A stretch of 64,000 bases of DNA, from contig NZ_JACVOY010000005.1 in the NCBI RefSeq assembly GCF_018882185.1, forward strand, positions 62,001 through 126,000, in the 5' to 3' direction. Below the pieces are notes generated by a model that saw only the letters and a list, made by a program, of their open reading frames with translations, ran no database searches and was not told the origin of the DNA. Below, one piece after another: positions 26,172 through 35,184 of this stretch (positions within the stretch are counted from its first letter, which is position 1; each line of letters starts with the position of its first letter). This DNA comes from Polynucleobacter sp. AP-Latsch-80-C2 (GTDB taxonomy: Bacteria > Pseudomonadota > Gammaproteobacteria > Burkholderiales > Burkholderiaceae). The translations under genes were made by a program, and so were the position numbers.

Positions 26172-27146
26172 ATGCTAAAAAAGTGGATTCTATTGGCGGT
26201 AACAAGCCTAATTGCCCTCACGGCAGGCGCCCAAACGAGCTCCTGGCCCAACCCAGGAAAGCCGATCACCTTTATTAACCCCTTTCCTCCAGGTGGCGCC
26301 GTAGATGCCTTTGGGCGTCCTTTGGCGAGACAACTCTCCACTCAGCTTGGCACTTCCATCGTAGTCGATAACCGCGGTGGCGCCGGAGGCACTCTTGGTG
26401 CTGCAGTTGCAGCAAAAATGGCACCCGATGGATATACCTGGCTACTTGGTGCAGTGCACCACTCGATTGCTCCAAGCATGTACCCCAGTCTTCCTTATGA
26501 CATCACCAAAGATTTTGAGCCGATTGCAATTATCGGCAGTGTTCCGCATGTGATTGTTGTTAACCCCACTAAGTTTCCAAAGAATGATCTCAAATCCATC
26601 ATTGAAGAGATTCGTAAGCATCCAGGTAAATATAATTACGCCTCCACTGGCAACGGCACCTCACAGCATTTGACAGGTGAATTATTTAAGATGCAAAACA
26701 AGTTATTCATCACCCACATTCCCTATCGCGGCACAGGACCGGCACTCCAAGATGTAGTGGCAGGACAAGTAGATATGATGTTTGACACATTGGCAGGTGC
26801 TGCACCATTTATTAAAAATGGCCAGCTCACAGCGATTGCTATCGCCAGCAGCAAACGAAGCGATGCATTTCCGAATGTTCCAACAGCGCAAGAATTAGGC
26901 ATCTCCAATTTCGTTGTCTCTAGCTGGTATGCTCTTTGGGCAATTAAAGGGACGCCAAAAGATATTGTTGAAAAGATGAGTGCCGAAGTGCAAACAGCCC
27001 TAGCCTCTCCCGATATCAAGGAGCGCTGGGCAGGCATGGGTGCAAGCGTTCCCAAAATGTCACGCTCTGAGCTTTCTACCTATATCAACCAAGAAGTAGT
27101 GCGCTGGAGTGAAGTGGTTAAAAAATCCAACGCCAAATTAGATTAA
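26172..27146 (+). CDS. Bug/TctC-family periplasmic solute-binding protein (3 of 5)
   Basis: Periplasmic receptor of 324 residues; signal peptide ends near T-A-G-A-Q. It carries the Bug motif P-I-T-F-I-N-P-F-P-P-G-G-A-V-D-A-F-G-R-P, V-D-N-R-G-G-A-G-G-T and A-P-D-G-Y-T. It stands 20 bases before the four-domain rhodanese gene in the same direction, so the two may be co-transcribed. The ligand is unknown. Confidence 0.9.
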   Translation: MLKKWILLAVTSLIALTAGAQTSSWPNPGKPITFINPFPPGGAVDAFGRPLARQLSTQLGTSIVVDNRGGAGGTLGAAVAAKMAPDGYTWLLGAVHHSIAPSMYPSLPYDITKDFEPIAIIGSVPHVIVVNPTKFPKNDLKSIIEEIRKHPGKYNYASTGNGTSQHLTGELFKMQNKLFITHIPYRGTGPALQDVVAGQVDMMFDTLAGAAPFIKNGQLTAIAIASSKRSDAFPNVPTAQELGISNFVVSSWYALWAIKGTPKDIVEKMSAEVQTALASPDIKERWAGMGASVPKMSRSELSTYINQEVVRWSEVVKKSNAKLD

Positions 27147-27166
27147 TTTAAATCATTAGAGGCAAT

Positions 27167-28750
27167 ATGAGCATCAACACTAAAGACTACACATTTATTC
27201 GTAACAAACTTCTCAATAAAGAGGAGATTGCTTTCTTAGACGTACGCGAAGAAGATCCCCATGCACAAGAGCATCCACTATTTGCCGCTAATCTTCCTCT
27301 ATCTCACATTGAAATAGATGCCTTTAGCAAACTACCGCGCAATGATATTCCAGTGGTTACTTTGGATGATGGCGAAGGTTATGCACAACTTGCTGCGGAA
27401 CGTTTAATTGCTCTAGGTTATAGCGACGTGTCCGTCTTTTCTGGTGGGGTTTCCAACTGGAAATCTGCTGGTGGTGAAGTATTTAAGGACGTCAATGTAC
27501 CAAGCAAGTCCTTTGGTGAGTTTGTTGAATCAAAAAGACATACCCCTTCCCTCTCTGCTCAGGAGGTGAAGCAGATGCTAGATGCCAAAGAAGATGTAGT
27601 GGTAGTTGATGTCCGCCGCTTTGATGAATACAACACCATGAGTATTCCAACTGGCATTAGTGTCCCTGGTGCAGAGTTAGTACTACGGGTACCAGAGCTT
27701 GCGCCCAATCCTAAAACGAAAATTATTGTCAATTGCGCCGGGAGAACCCGTAGCATTATCGGCACACAATCCTTGATTAATGCGGGTATCCCTAATGAGG
27801 TCAACGCTCTGCGCAACGGGACTATTGGCTGGACCTTGGCAGGACAGGATCTCGATAAAGGACAAACGCGTCGCTTTACCGAAGTGAGCGAAGGCACAGC
27901 AAATACTGCCGCAGATCGTGCACGTAGTGTTGCCGATCGCACTGGAGTTAAAAGAGCTACCCTAGCCGATATCGAGAATTGGAAAACACAAACAGACCGC
28001 ACTACTTACTTCTTTGATACCCGTACACCAGAAGAATATGAAGCGGGTCATCTTCCAGGCTTTCGATCAGTGCCAGGGGGCCAACTAGTTCAAGAAACTG
28101 AAATGGTGGCTCCTGTTCGGGGTGCACGGATTGTGCTTGCCGATCCAAGTGGCGTGAGAGCCAATATGCCAGCATCCTGGTTAGCTCAAATGGCTTGGGA
28201 TGTTTATGTACTGGATGGCATGCAAAAAGAAATGCTTACTGAAAAAGGTATTTGGAGGGCTGCTTTGCCCTCACTCCCTCGAGTAAAAACCGTTGATGCT
28301 AAAACGGTTTCTTCATGGCTAAAGACTGATAGCAATACGATCGCCATTGATTTCAGTACCCATGCTAATTACGTTAAGGGACACGTTCCCGGTAGTTGGT
28401 ATGCCCTTCGCTCACAACTGAAGGAAGCGCTAAAAAGCATTCCTCAAGTCGACCGCTACGTACTGACTAGTACCCCTAGTGAATTAGCCTTTTTTGCAGC
28501 CCCTGAATTTGCAGCGCTCAGCAATGCAGAGGTCTACGTATTAGAGGGCGGCACTAAAGCCTGGATGGATGCAGGTTTAGAGGTAGAAAAGGGGCCTACC
28601 CATTTAGCCTCCCCAGCCTTAGACCGATATAAGCGCCCCTATGAGGGGACCAGCGTTGATCCAAAAGCGATGCAAGCCTACTTGGATTGGGAGTTTGGTC
28701 TTGTGGAGCAGCTAGGCAAGGATGGCACTCACCACTTTTGGGTACTGTGA
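27167..28750 (+). CDS. Four-domain rhodanese-like sulfurtransferase
   Basis: A 527-residue protein built from four rhodanese domains, at roughly 1-105, 125-235, 255-360 and 372-470. Only domain 2 keeps a complete active-site loop (N-C-A-G-R-T-R, Cys190). Domain 1 has D-D-G-E-G, domain 3 A-D-P-S-G, and domain 4 S-T-P-S-E where the cysteine should be. Each retains the D-x-R-type strand and the closing W-x-x-A-G helix. One active and three degenerate domains suggest a sulfur-relay scaffold. An upstream Bug receptor may be in the same unit. No export signal is visible, so it is cytoplasmic. Confidence 0.87.
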   Translation: MSINTKDYTFIRNKLLNKEEIAFLDVREEDPHAQEHPLFAANLPLSHIEIDAFSKLPRNDIPVVTLDDGEGYAQLAAERLIALGYSDVSVFSGGVSNWKSAGGEVFKDVNVPSKSFGEFVESKRHTPSLSAQEVKQMLDAKEDVVVVDVRRFDEYNTMSIPTGISVPGAELVLRVPELAPNPKTKIIVNCAGRTRSIIGTQSLINAGIPNEVNALRNGTIGWTLAGQDLDKGQTRRFTEVSEGTANTAADRARSVADRTGVKRATLADIENWKTQTDRTTYFFDTRTPEEYEAGHLPGFRSVPGGQLVQETEMVAPVRGARIVLADPSGVRANMPASWLAQMAWDVYVLDGMQKEMLTEKGIWRAALPSLPRVKTVDAKTVSSWLKTDSNTIAIDFSTHANYVKGHVPGSWYALRSQLKEALKSIPQVDRYVLTSTPSELAFFAAPEFAALSNAEVYVLEGGTKAWMDAGLEVEKGPTHLASPALDRYKRPYEGTSVDPKAMQAYLDWEFGLVEQLGKDGTHHFWVL

Positions 28751-28764
28751 GTTTTAGCCATAAA

Positions 28765-28796
28765 AAAATGCCGGAGCCTTTAAGCTCCGGCATTTT
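28765..28796. terminator. Bidirectional rho-independent terminator
   Basis: Thirteen-base-pair stem (AAAATGCCGGAGC / GCTCCGGCATTTT) with a six-base loop, between the convergent rhodanese and Tat-FAH genes. The minus strand has the better T run. Confidence 0.92.
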
Positions 28797-28806
28797 CATT
28801 TTGCAA

Positions 28807-29856
28807 TTAAGCAATCTTGTTGCGGATGATGCCGACCCCGGTAATTTCAGTTTCCATCATATCGCCTGGCTTCAAAAACTCTGGAGGCTTTCTACTATTG
28901 CCAACGCCTGATGGCGTTCCAGTGGCAATGATGTCGCCCGGCAATAGAGTGAGGCTGCGAGAAAGCTCGGCAATCACTACTGGAATTTTGAAGAACATCT
29001 GTTTGTAACTGGCGTTTTGCTTCTCCACGCCATTCACACGACAAATAATCCGCGTGTCATCCAAGTTAACACCGCCTGCAGTCACGATCCAAGGCCCCAT
29101 AGGCCCATGGCCATCCAAGCTCTTACCTTTAAACCATTGGCCAGAATGGCGCTTTTGTTGGACATCACGAGCCGTAGTATCGTTATAAGCCGCGTATCCA
29201 AAAACATAATCCATGGCATTTTCCTCAGAGATATTTTTACCCTTCTTCCCAATCACCACAGCGAGTTCCGCCTCCCAATCAATCATGGTGGAATAACTTC
29301 CATCATAAGGAATGGTGTCAAACGGACCGTTCATGGTTTGCGTTCCCTTAGTGAAGAGCACCGGCACCGTTGGATATTCTTTTACACCCTGATCAGCACG
29401 TCTATCTTTACCCTCTTCAAAATGATCTAGATAGTTCCAGCCGACGCAATAAATATTGCTACTAGGATTAGGGATGGGAGAAAGTAAGGCTACTTGATTT
29501 ACATTAGCTAGCTTAGTGCTACGCCCCTTAAAGATCGCAGCTAAATCTAATAGCCCTTGATTTCCAGCGGCTGCCAATGAAACCATGGAAGTCGGATCAA
29601 AAGAAAGTTTGATTTTTTGACGCGTAGCTTCTGCGGGTATATCCACCACAAAGCCATCATTGGTAACAAGACCCAATCTTGATGAAGCGCCCATTTTTGG
29701 AATGTAATTAGCAACCCGGAAGCCCGCCTTACCAGTCAGCGGTTCAACAACGATATTTTGGGAGTCACCTGGGGCTGCGATTGCACTAGAAATAAACATA
29801 CTGCCCATAGCGGCTGAAGCACCTAATTTAAGGGCATCTCTTCGATTTGTATCCAC
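28807..29856 (-). CDS. Tat-exported fumarylacetoacetate hydrolase (FAH) family protein
   Basis: A 349-residue FAH-fold hydrolase or decarboxylase with a twin-arginine signal (T-N-R-R-D-A-L-K-L-G, then a hydrophobic A/G-rich run and A-I-A-A-P), so it is predicted to act in the periplasm. FAH landmarks are Y-C-V-G-W-N-Y, D-W-E-A-E-L-A-V-V-I-G-K-K-G-K, N-D-T-T-A-R-D-V-Q, K-S-L-D-G-H-G-P-M-G-P-W, and P-G-D-I-I-A-T-G-T-P-S-G-V-G. AAGGAGA before the GTG at 29856 fixes the start; the frame continues upstream to 29991 without a ribosome site. Export of this enzyme class is unusual. Confidence 0.83.
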   Translation of the reverse strand: MDTNRRDALKLGASAAMGSMFISSAIAAPGDSQNIVVEPLTGKAGFRVANYIPKMGASSRLGLVTNDGFVVDIPAEATRQKIKLSFDPTSMVSLAAAGNQGLLDLAAIFKGRSTKLANVNQVALLSPIPNPSSNIYCVGWNYLDHFEEGKDRRADQGVKEYPTVPVLFTKGTQTMNGPFDTIPYDGSYSTMIDWEAELAVVIGKKGKNISEENAMDYVFGYAAYNDTTARDVQQKRHSGQWFKGKSLDGHGPMGPWIVTAGGVNLDDTRIICRVNGVEKQNASYKQMFFKIPVVIAELSRSLTLLPGDIIATGTPSGVGNSRKPPEFLKPGDMMETEITGVGIIRNKIA

Positions 29857-29970
29857 TTCGTCTCCTTGATCTATTTGGTTAGTCGTTGTTTTAGCAAACA
29901 ATCTGCTGTAAATATTAATCCTAAAAAGAGTTCTAGGGCAGAAAATTGAAAACTTCGCTATGCTTGGTCC

Positions 29971-30276
29971 ATGATTAGCCAAAAGCCTCAACTCCTAGTA
30001 ATTTTGATTGCCCTTATGTCCCTTACTGCATGTGAGCGAGATAACTACACCACCTGGACCTGCACATCATCAACGGAGACAAAGATATCTATGGTGCTTA
30101 AAAAAGCACAAATGCAATTTAAGGATCTTCAGCTCGATTATTGTGGCAGCTTAGGTGAGCGCAGCTACTTTGCACAAAAGTGCCCGGCTGATATTCAAGA
30201 ATCCACTTATACCTTCACCTCTTCAACAGGGGCGCTCCTAGGCAATCGTCAGCAATATCAATGCAACGCACTTTAA
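29971..30276 (+). CDS. Small putative lipoprotein
   Basis: A 101-residue protein with a lipoprotein signal: hydrophobic run then L-T-A-C (Cys about residue 21). Five cysteines in total, including pairs able to form disulfides, fit a periplasm-facing domain. No family recognised. A small conserved gene follows four bases after its stop, so they likely share a transcript. Confidence 0.65.
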   Translation: MISQKPQLLVILIALMSLTACERDNYTTWTCTSSTETKISMVLKKAQMQFKDLQLDYCGSLGERSYFAQKCPADIQESTYTFTSSTGALLGNRQQYQCNAL

Positions 30277-30280
30277 GCCC

Positions 30281-30502
30281 ATGAACCGCATCAGCCCCAA
30301 GAAATTACTACTCAGCAAATGGACTGCGGTTCAGCCCATTGCTAAACAAAAGCACTTCTTAGTAAGCAAAGTCATCCTACCTGAAGAGCCTGAGCAAGCC
30401 ATTGAATTCGTCGAGATTGAAGCGGTTTACAGCAAGAAAACTTCGCAGATTCCTTGGCGCGATCTCACGAATTCTGAAAAATGGTTACAGGGCTGGAAAT
30501 AA
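30281..30502 (+). CDS. TIGR02450-type small tryptophan-rich protein (DUF2389-like)
   Basis: A 73-residue cytoplasmic protein matching the small Trp-rich family: L-L-L-S-K-W-T-A-V-x-P, K-H-F-L-V-S-K-V, E-I-E-A-V-Y-S-K, I-P-W-R-D-L, and a terminal W-L-Q-G-W. The family is widespread in proteobacteria and has no assigned role. Confidence 0.82.
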   Translation: MNRISPKKLLLSKWTAVQPIAKQKHFLVSKVILPEEPEQAIEFVEIEAVYSKKTSQIPWRDLTNSEKWLQGWK

Positions 30503-30504
30503 AA

Positions 30505-30534
30505 AAGCCGCCACTTATTTGCTAAGGGCGGCTT
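30505..30534 (-). terminator. Rho-independent terminator (minus strand)
   Basis: Stem GCCGCC/GGCGGC with an inner CTTA/TAAG pair and TTTGC loop. The T-rich side (TTTTTTATTT) faces the minus strand, ending the phasin-like gene. It also sits just after the plus-strand TIGR02450 gene. Confidence 0.82.
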
Positions 30535-30555
30535 GATTGATTGAAGTAACGCGCT

Positions 30556-31074
30556 TTACTTTTTTCCGCCAGAAGATTTATTCACGAGATCATCAATTTT
30601 ATTTTCAGCAGCTTCCGCCACTTGATTGACAATTTTTCTACCTTCTTTAAACATATTCTGCCCCGTAGTGGACATTTCATTCACGACCTTAGATAACCGA
30701 TCTGCCTGAGCCGGCATTTTATTTTCAGCATCCTCCAGCCAACTTACTAATGAACTTCGAACTTGCTCAAGATGCTTCTCAGTCTCATCAGCCGCGCCTT
30801 CGCTGATATCCTTAAGCACTGACTTAACTTTCTTTTGGTATGAAGCTGCACGCTTAGCAGCCTCTTTCGCAGCTTCTTCTTGTAAGTCTTTTAGCTTCGA
30901 CAAGTCATTCTTAGCTGCTGATTTAGCGCTATCCAAGGCATTTTTCATACCCCATTCCATCTCGGCAATATGATGCTCACTTAATTTTTTAGCGGCATCT
31001 AATAGCTTATGCGAATATTCAAAAAGCTCTTTTGCTTTTTCTCTTTGCCATTTTTGTAGATCTTTTGTATCCAT
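30556..31074 (-). CDS. Phasin-like coiled-coil protein
   Basis: A 172-residue, almost entirely helical and highly charged protein, with heptad-like patterns throughout and a K/G-rich tail. It resembles phasin family proteins (coating of polyhydroxyalkanoate granules) more than a DNA-binding protein, but no diagnostic motif is present. A GGGAG ribosome site favours ATG 31074 over the GTG two codons earlier. Confidence 0.6.
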   Translation of the reverse strand: MDTKDLQKWQREKAKELFEYSHKLLDAAKKLSEHHIAEMEWGMKNALDSAKSAAKNDLSKLKDLQEEAAKEAAKRAASYQKKVKSVLKDISEGAADETEKHLEQVRSSLVSWLEDAENKMPAQADRLSKVVNEMSTTGQNMFKEGRKIVNQVAEAAENKIDDLVNKSSGGKK

Positions 31075-31189
31075 CTTCACTCTCCCTTGTTTTAAAGTTT
31101 ATGAAACTGCCCTATCTGACTCTGATTCCACTCTATACCGAAAAAGGAAAACTGCCAATTGTCCCGTTTCCAGGCATTAAAATAAAGGT

Positions 31190-31579
31190 ATGAGTGAACG
31201 AAAAAACCTTTATGACTGTATTGGTGGGGTCGATAAGATCGATGAATTGGTTGATCGCTTCTATGACCTCATGGCTCTTGAGCCTAGCTTGGTGGAGCTA
31301 AGGGAAATGCATCCTCAGGACCTCTCAAACTCACGAGAGAAGCTGAAATTTTTCCTCACTGGCTGGATGGGTGGACCTGATATCTACTCACCAAAGTATG
31401 GCCACCCAATGCTACGCGCACGACATTTACCTTTTAAGATTGGCCTTAAAGAGCGCAATCAATGGTTAACTTGTATGTATCAAGCGTTAGAGGATTGTGG
31501 TATCGAGGGCGATGTGGCCAAGCAATTAGAGGAATCTTTTTTTAATACTGCAGACTGGATGCGCAACCAGCCTAATTAA
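31190..31579 (+). CDS. Group II truncated haemoglobin
   Basis: A 129-residue 2-over-2 globin. The phenylalanine-rich start (Y-D-C-I-G-G-V-D-K), B-helix tyrosine (R-F-Y-D), G-G-P-D-I-Y loop, and proximal histidine in R-A-R-H-L-P-F are clear, with the group II tryptophan in Q-W-L-T-C-M. It likely binds oxygen or NO in the cytoplasm, for detoxification or oxygen delivery. Confidence 0.92.
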   Translation: MSERKNLYDCIGGVDKIDELVDRFYDLMALEPSLVELREMHPQDLSNSREKLKFFLTGWMGGPDIYSPKYGHPMLRARHLPFKIGLKERNQWLTCMYQALEDCGIEGDVAKQLEESFFNTADWMRNQPN

Positions 31580-31594
31580 GCAACAAGTCTTGCT

Positions 31595-32572
31595 CTAATC
31601 CACTTTTGCCCCTGCTTGCTTGACCGCCTTAGCCCAACGTGGCATTTCGTTATTTAAAAACTTTGTAAATTGCTCGGCGTTTAAATAAGCGGGATCTGCA
31701 CCCTGATCAATCATCTTCTTTTGTATATCAGGAGATTCAAGAGTTTCCTTAAATGCCTGACTCAGCTTGTTAGTAATTTCAGGAGGAGTGGCTTTAGGTG
31801 CCAAGATTCCATAAAAACCAACTACCTCAAGATTAGCTACACCCGTCTCTAGGACGGTTGGTGTATTGGGCAATGCAGGGTTACGCTTTGCGCTAGTAAC
31901 CGCAAGGGCCTTCACCTTTCCTTGTTTGGCATAGTTTGCAGCTTGAGGAACGGATTCCGCCATAAATTGCACATGCCCAGCAATCAAATCGGTAAACGCA
32001 GGCGCACTCCCCTTAAATGGAATGTGCACCATGAATATGCCCGTTTCATTTTTCAACATCTCAGGAACTAAATGTGAAATGCCGCCATTACCAGCAGAGC
32101 CGTAATTTATTAGACCTGGGTTTGCTTTGGCATAAGCAACAAACTCTTTTAAAGAATTTGCGGCGACATCCTTATTCACAATTAACGCTAATGGTTGTTG
32201 GGCAGTCCGCGCTATCGGCTGAAAGTCCTTCAGAGTGTCATAGGGTGATTTTGTATAAATCGCTGGATTGATCACCATTGTGCCGGTATTCGCCAATAGC
32301 AATGTGTAGCCATCCGGCGGAGATTGCGCGACGAATTGAGCGCCCACAGCACCACCCGCACCAACCTTGTAATCCACAATAATAGGTTGCCCCAGTGAAG
32401 CTTGCAATTTTTCAATCAACAGGCGGATATGGGCATCTAGAGGTCCGCCCGCCGGAAATCCAATGATGATTTTGATTGGTTTATCGGGGTAAGCAGCATG
32501 CACAGCGCCAAAAGCTAACAGAAGCAAGGCCCCAAGCAAGAATGTCCTGATGATTTGTGTGGGCTTAACCAT
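31595..32572 (-). CDS. Bug/TctC-family periplasmic solute-binding protein (4 of 5)
   Basis: Periplasmic receptor of 325 residues with a signal peptide ending A-V-H-A-A. Motifs are P-I-K-I-I-I-G-F-P-A-G-G-P-L-D-A-H-I-R, V-D-Y-K-V-G-A-G-G-A and P-P-D-G-Y-T. It stands alone, with its stop 15 bases from the globin gene's stop and no metabolic genes beside it, so the ligand cannot be inferred. Confidence 0.9.
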   Translation of the reverse strand: MVKPTQIIRTFLLGALLLLAFGAVHAAYPDKPIKIIIGFPAGGPLDAHIRLLIEKLQASLGQPIIVDYKVGAGGAVGAQFVAQSPPDGYTLLLANTGTMVINPAIYTKSPYDTLKDFQPIARTAQQPLALIVNKDVAANSLKEFVAYAKANPGLINYGSAGNGGISHLVPEMLKNETGIFMVHIPFKGSAPAFTDLIAGHVQFMAESVPQAANYAKQGKVKALAVTSAKRNPALPNTPTVLETGVANLEVVGFYGILAPKATPPEITNKLSQAFKETLESPDIQKKMIDQGADPAYLNAEQFTKFLNNEMPRWAKAVKQAGAKVD

Positions 32573-32636
32573 AGAAATTACACCTTCAATTTACTTAGAT
32601 ACACTTTACCTTAAGTAAAACCCTGCAAAAGCAAAC

Positions 32637-33392
32637 ATGATCGATAGCCTTCTACAGCTAGTGAGCGACCCCAATGCCTGGATCGCTTTTTTAACACTCT
32701 CTGCCTTGGAAATTATTCTGGGCATTGATAACATTATTTTTATTAGCGTCATAGCCAATCGCCTTCCTCTAGAGATTCGTGAAAAGGTGCGTCGTTTTGG
32801 TTTGATATTTGCGCTGGTAACCCGCATTCTTTTATTGCTCAGCCTATCTTGGGTCATGAGCTTAACCAACCCGCTGTTGATCATTCTGGATCACTCCATT
32901 AGCGGAAGAGATTTAATTTTATTACTGGGCGGCTTCTTTCTAATTTGGAAAGCTTCAAAAGAAATTTATACAGAGGTAGAAGTTGGCGATCATGCGGATG
33001 GTGACAGCGCTAGCAGTAGTTCGAATGCTAATAAATCGATGTTTACTTTATTTATAGGCTCTGTCATTCAGATTGGACTACTCGATATCATTTTCTCACT
33101 TGATAGCGTGATTACTGCCGTCGGTATGGTGGATCAAATTAGCGTCATGATTGCGGCAGTACTTGTCTCTGTGATGATCATGCTCATTGCAGCAAAACCC
33201 ATCGGAGACTTTGTACATCGTCACCCCTCGATCAAAGTATTGGCACTTTCTTTTTTGACGGTCGTAGGTGTGGTTCTGATTGCCGAAGGTATGGGCGTTC
33301 ACATACCCAAGGGATATGTGTATGTGGCTATGGCCTTTTCTTTATCTGTAGAGTTGCTCAATATCCGCTCTCGAGAAAAGAAGAAAAAATAA
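32637..33392 (+). CDS. TerC-family integral membrane protein
   Basis: A 251-residue protein with about seven membrane helices and the TerC/YgdQ signature L-E-I-I-L-G-I-D-N-I-I-F-I (residues 22-34) and F-S-L-D-S-V-I-T-A-V-G in the second half. The two acidic helices are thought to handle metal ions such as manganese in relatives. A Gly/Ser-rich loop (about residues 120-135) separates the halves. A basic tail (R-S-R-E-K-K-K-K) faces the cytoplasm. Confidence 0.9.
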   Translation: MIDSLLQLVSDPNAWIAFLTLSALEIILGIDNIIFISVIANRLPLEIREKVRRFGLIFALVTRILLLLSLSWVMSLTNPLLIILDHSISGRDLILLLGGFFLIWKASKEIYTEVEVGDHADGDSASSSSNANKSMFTLFIGSVIQIGLLDIIFSLDSVITAVGMVDQISVMIAAVLVSVMIMLIAAKPIGDFVHRHPSIKVLALSFLTVVGVVLIAEGMGVHIPKGYVYVAMAFSLSVELLNIRSREKKKK

Positions 33393-33419
33393 GCGGTTAG
33401 GTAAGGCTACCTTGCTAGC

Positions 33420-34637
33420 CTAAAGTGCTTGCGCACAGGCAAAACCGCTTGCCCAGGCCCACTGAAAATTATGCCCGCCTAAATGGCCGGTGACGTCCAC
33501 GCATTCGCCGATAAAGAATAGTCCCCGATGCTTACGAGACATCATCGTTTGACCATCTAAGTCTTTAGTATCGACTCCACCTAACATCACTTCTGCTTTT
33601 TTCCAGCCCAAGGTTCCGGCTGGTTTAACTGACCAGTTGGTGAGCAATTCTTTGAGTGACTGTCGATCCTTTTTTGAAACTTCAGCCCACTTCTTTCCGA
33701 GTAGATTTTTTTGCTCAGCAAATGCTTTGGCTAGGCGCTGAGGCAAGACAGATGCCAGTATTGTTTCCGTGAGCTTTAAATGATTATCTTCATGATTAAA
33801 TAACGCATCACAATTAAAACCGCCAGGGCGCTCAATTGCACCCAACCAATCTACATGTATAGGTTCACCCTCGACCCAATAACTACTTGCTTGCAGCACT
33901 GCTGGACCAGAAAGCCCCTTGTGCGTTAGTAGCAGATCTTCATTAAAGCGGCAGGCACCATAGCGCTGGCCTTTAGAGCCCGAGGCAATCCTGACTGGGA
34001 CAGCCAGTCCCGCTAAGTCATTCAGATTTCCGAAAGTTTCGGCCGTAAAGGACAAAGGTACTAATGCCGGCCTTGGCTCAATCACATTCAAACCAAGCTG
34101 CTTAGCAATATCCAAAGAATAGGCGCTGGCTCCAATAGCCGGAACTGGTAATCCGCCAGTGGCCATGACAACTGCCTTTGCCTTCTCGACACCTTGCTGA
34201 GTTTGCACGAGCCATTCATCACCTTCATGTCCGATGGACTGCACAGAGACAGGATGACGTATCGTCACCTTTCCCTTAGCGCACTCTGCCATCAACATCG
34301 CAATAATTTGCATAGCAGAGTCATCGCAAAATAATTGTCCTTGATGTTTCTCGTGATAATCGATTCCATATGCAGTGACAAGCTTGATGAAATCCTTCGA
34401 GGAATATCGGGCTAATGCACTTTTAACAAAATGGGGATTTAAAGAAAGAAAATTGGCTGGGCTACTATGCACATTAGTGAAATTACAGCGGCCTCCGCCA
34501 CTAATGCGAATCTTTTCACCCAATACTTCAGCATGGTCAAGCACTAAAACGTTTTTACCCAACTGCCCCGCAACACCAGCGCAAAATAAACCTGCAGCAC
34601 CACCGCCAATAATGACGGCATCCCATATTTTGCTCAT
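33420..34637 (-). CDS. NAD(P)/FAD-dependent oxidoreductase, HI0933/YhiN family
   Basis: A 405-residue flavoprotein with G-G-G-A-A-G-L-F-C-A at the start, the G-G-G-R-C-N-F-T-N motif of the HI0933 (BaiN/aminoacetone-oxidase-like) family, A-T-G-G-L-P-V-P mid-protein, and the closing F-F-I-G-E-C-V-D-V-T-G-H-L-G-G-H-N-F-Q-W-A-W-A-S-G. The exact reaction is not established for the family. Followed closely (gap of three bases) by the upstream channel-like gene in the same direction. Confidence 0.88.
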   Translation of the reverse strand: MSKIWDAVIIGGGAAGLFCAGVAGQLGKNVLVLDHAEVLGEKIRISGGGRCNFTNVHSSPANFLSLNPHFVKSALARYSSKDFIKLVTAYGIDYHEKHQGQLFCDDSAMQIIAMLMAECAKGKVTIRHPVSVQSIGHEGDEWLVQTQQGVEKAKAVVMATGGLPVPAIGASAYSLDIAKQLGLNVIEPRPALVPLSFTAETFGNLNDLAGLAVPVRIASGSKGQRYGACRFNEDLLLTHKGLSGPAVLQASSYWVEGEPIHVDWLGAIERPGGFNCDALFNHEDNHLKLTETILASVLPQRLAKAFAEQKNLLGKKWAEVSKKDRQSLKELLTNWSVKPAGTLGWKKAEVMLGGVDTKDLDGQTMMSRKHRGLFFIGECVDVTGHLGGHNFQWAWASGFACAQAL

Positions 34638-34640
34638 GGA

Positions 34641-35150
34641 TCAATGAAAGCGATCAATGATTTCCGAAGAAATATTGAGTTTTTCCATGTGCAGTTTGGT
34701 GTAAGCCTGACGAAAATTTTTCGTCATAGAAATCATGACAGATGCTGTCCAAGCAAAAGCAAACATGCCAGAGAACGCAATAATGACTGCCAGCATCTTC
34801 CAGCCGTTTGGCAGGATATCTTCCATAAAGCCCATGGCGGTATAAGTGCTGCCAGCAAAAAGAATGCTATCCCCAAGATTAGGTAATAAGCGGAATAGAT
34901 ATAAAGCAAATCCCCAGATCACAATCTCAGCGATATGGGCTAAGAACAAACCAAATACGCTGATATAAAAACAAATGGCAACTGATGAATATCTCTTTTC
35001 AGAGAGATATAAGAATGTTCTCACTTCGTAGCGCTTAGCAATTTGCAGCAGCGCGATACCGTGAAAGATGATCACCACGATCAAGATGCTTGCACCTAGC
35101 AAATAGGCTGGCAAGTCTAGTTCGGTAGCGAGGCTGAGATGTGTATTCAT
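34641..35150 (-). CDS. Ion-channel-like membrane protein with atypical pore filter
   Basis: A 169-residue protein with about four hydrophobic segments. The last two flank a re-entrant loop (G-S-T-Y-T-A-M-G-F then P-N-G-W-K-M-L), laid out like the pore-forming part of two-TM potassium channels (Ion_trans_2). The usual T-V-G-Y-G filter is replaced by T-A-M-G-F, so potassium selectivity is doubtful. It ends four bases before the flavoprotein gene begins, suggesting one transcript. Confidence 0.65.
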   Translation of the reverse strand: MNTHLSLATELDLPAYLLGASILIVVIIFHGIALLQIAKRYEVRTFLYLSEKRYSSVAICFYISVFGLFLAHIAEIVIWGFALYLFRLLPNLGDSILFAGSTYTAMGFMEDILPNGWKMLAVIIAFSGMFAFAWTASVMISMTKNFRQAYTKLHMEKLNISSEIIDRFH

Positions 35151-35184
35151 GGTCTGAGATATTTAGGCCATTTTACAGGGGCTG

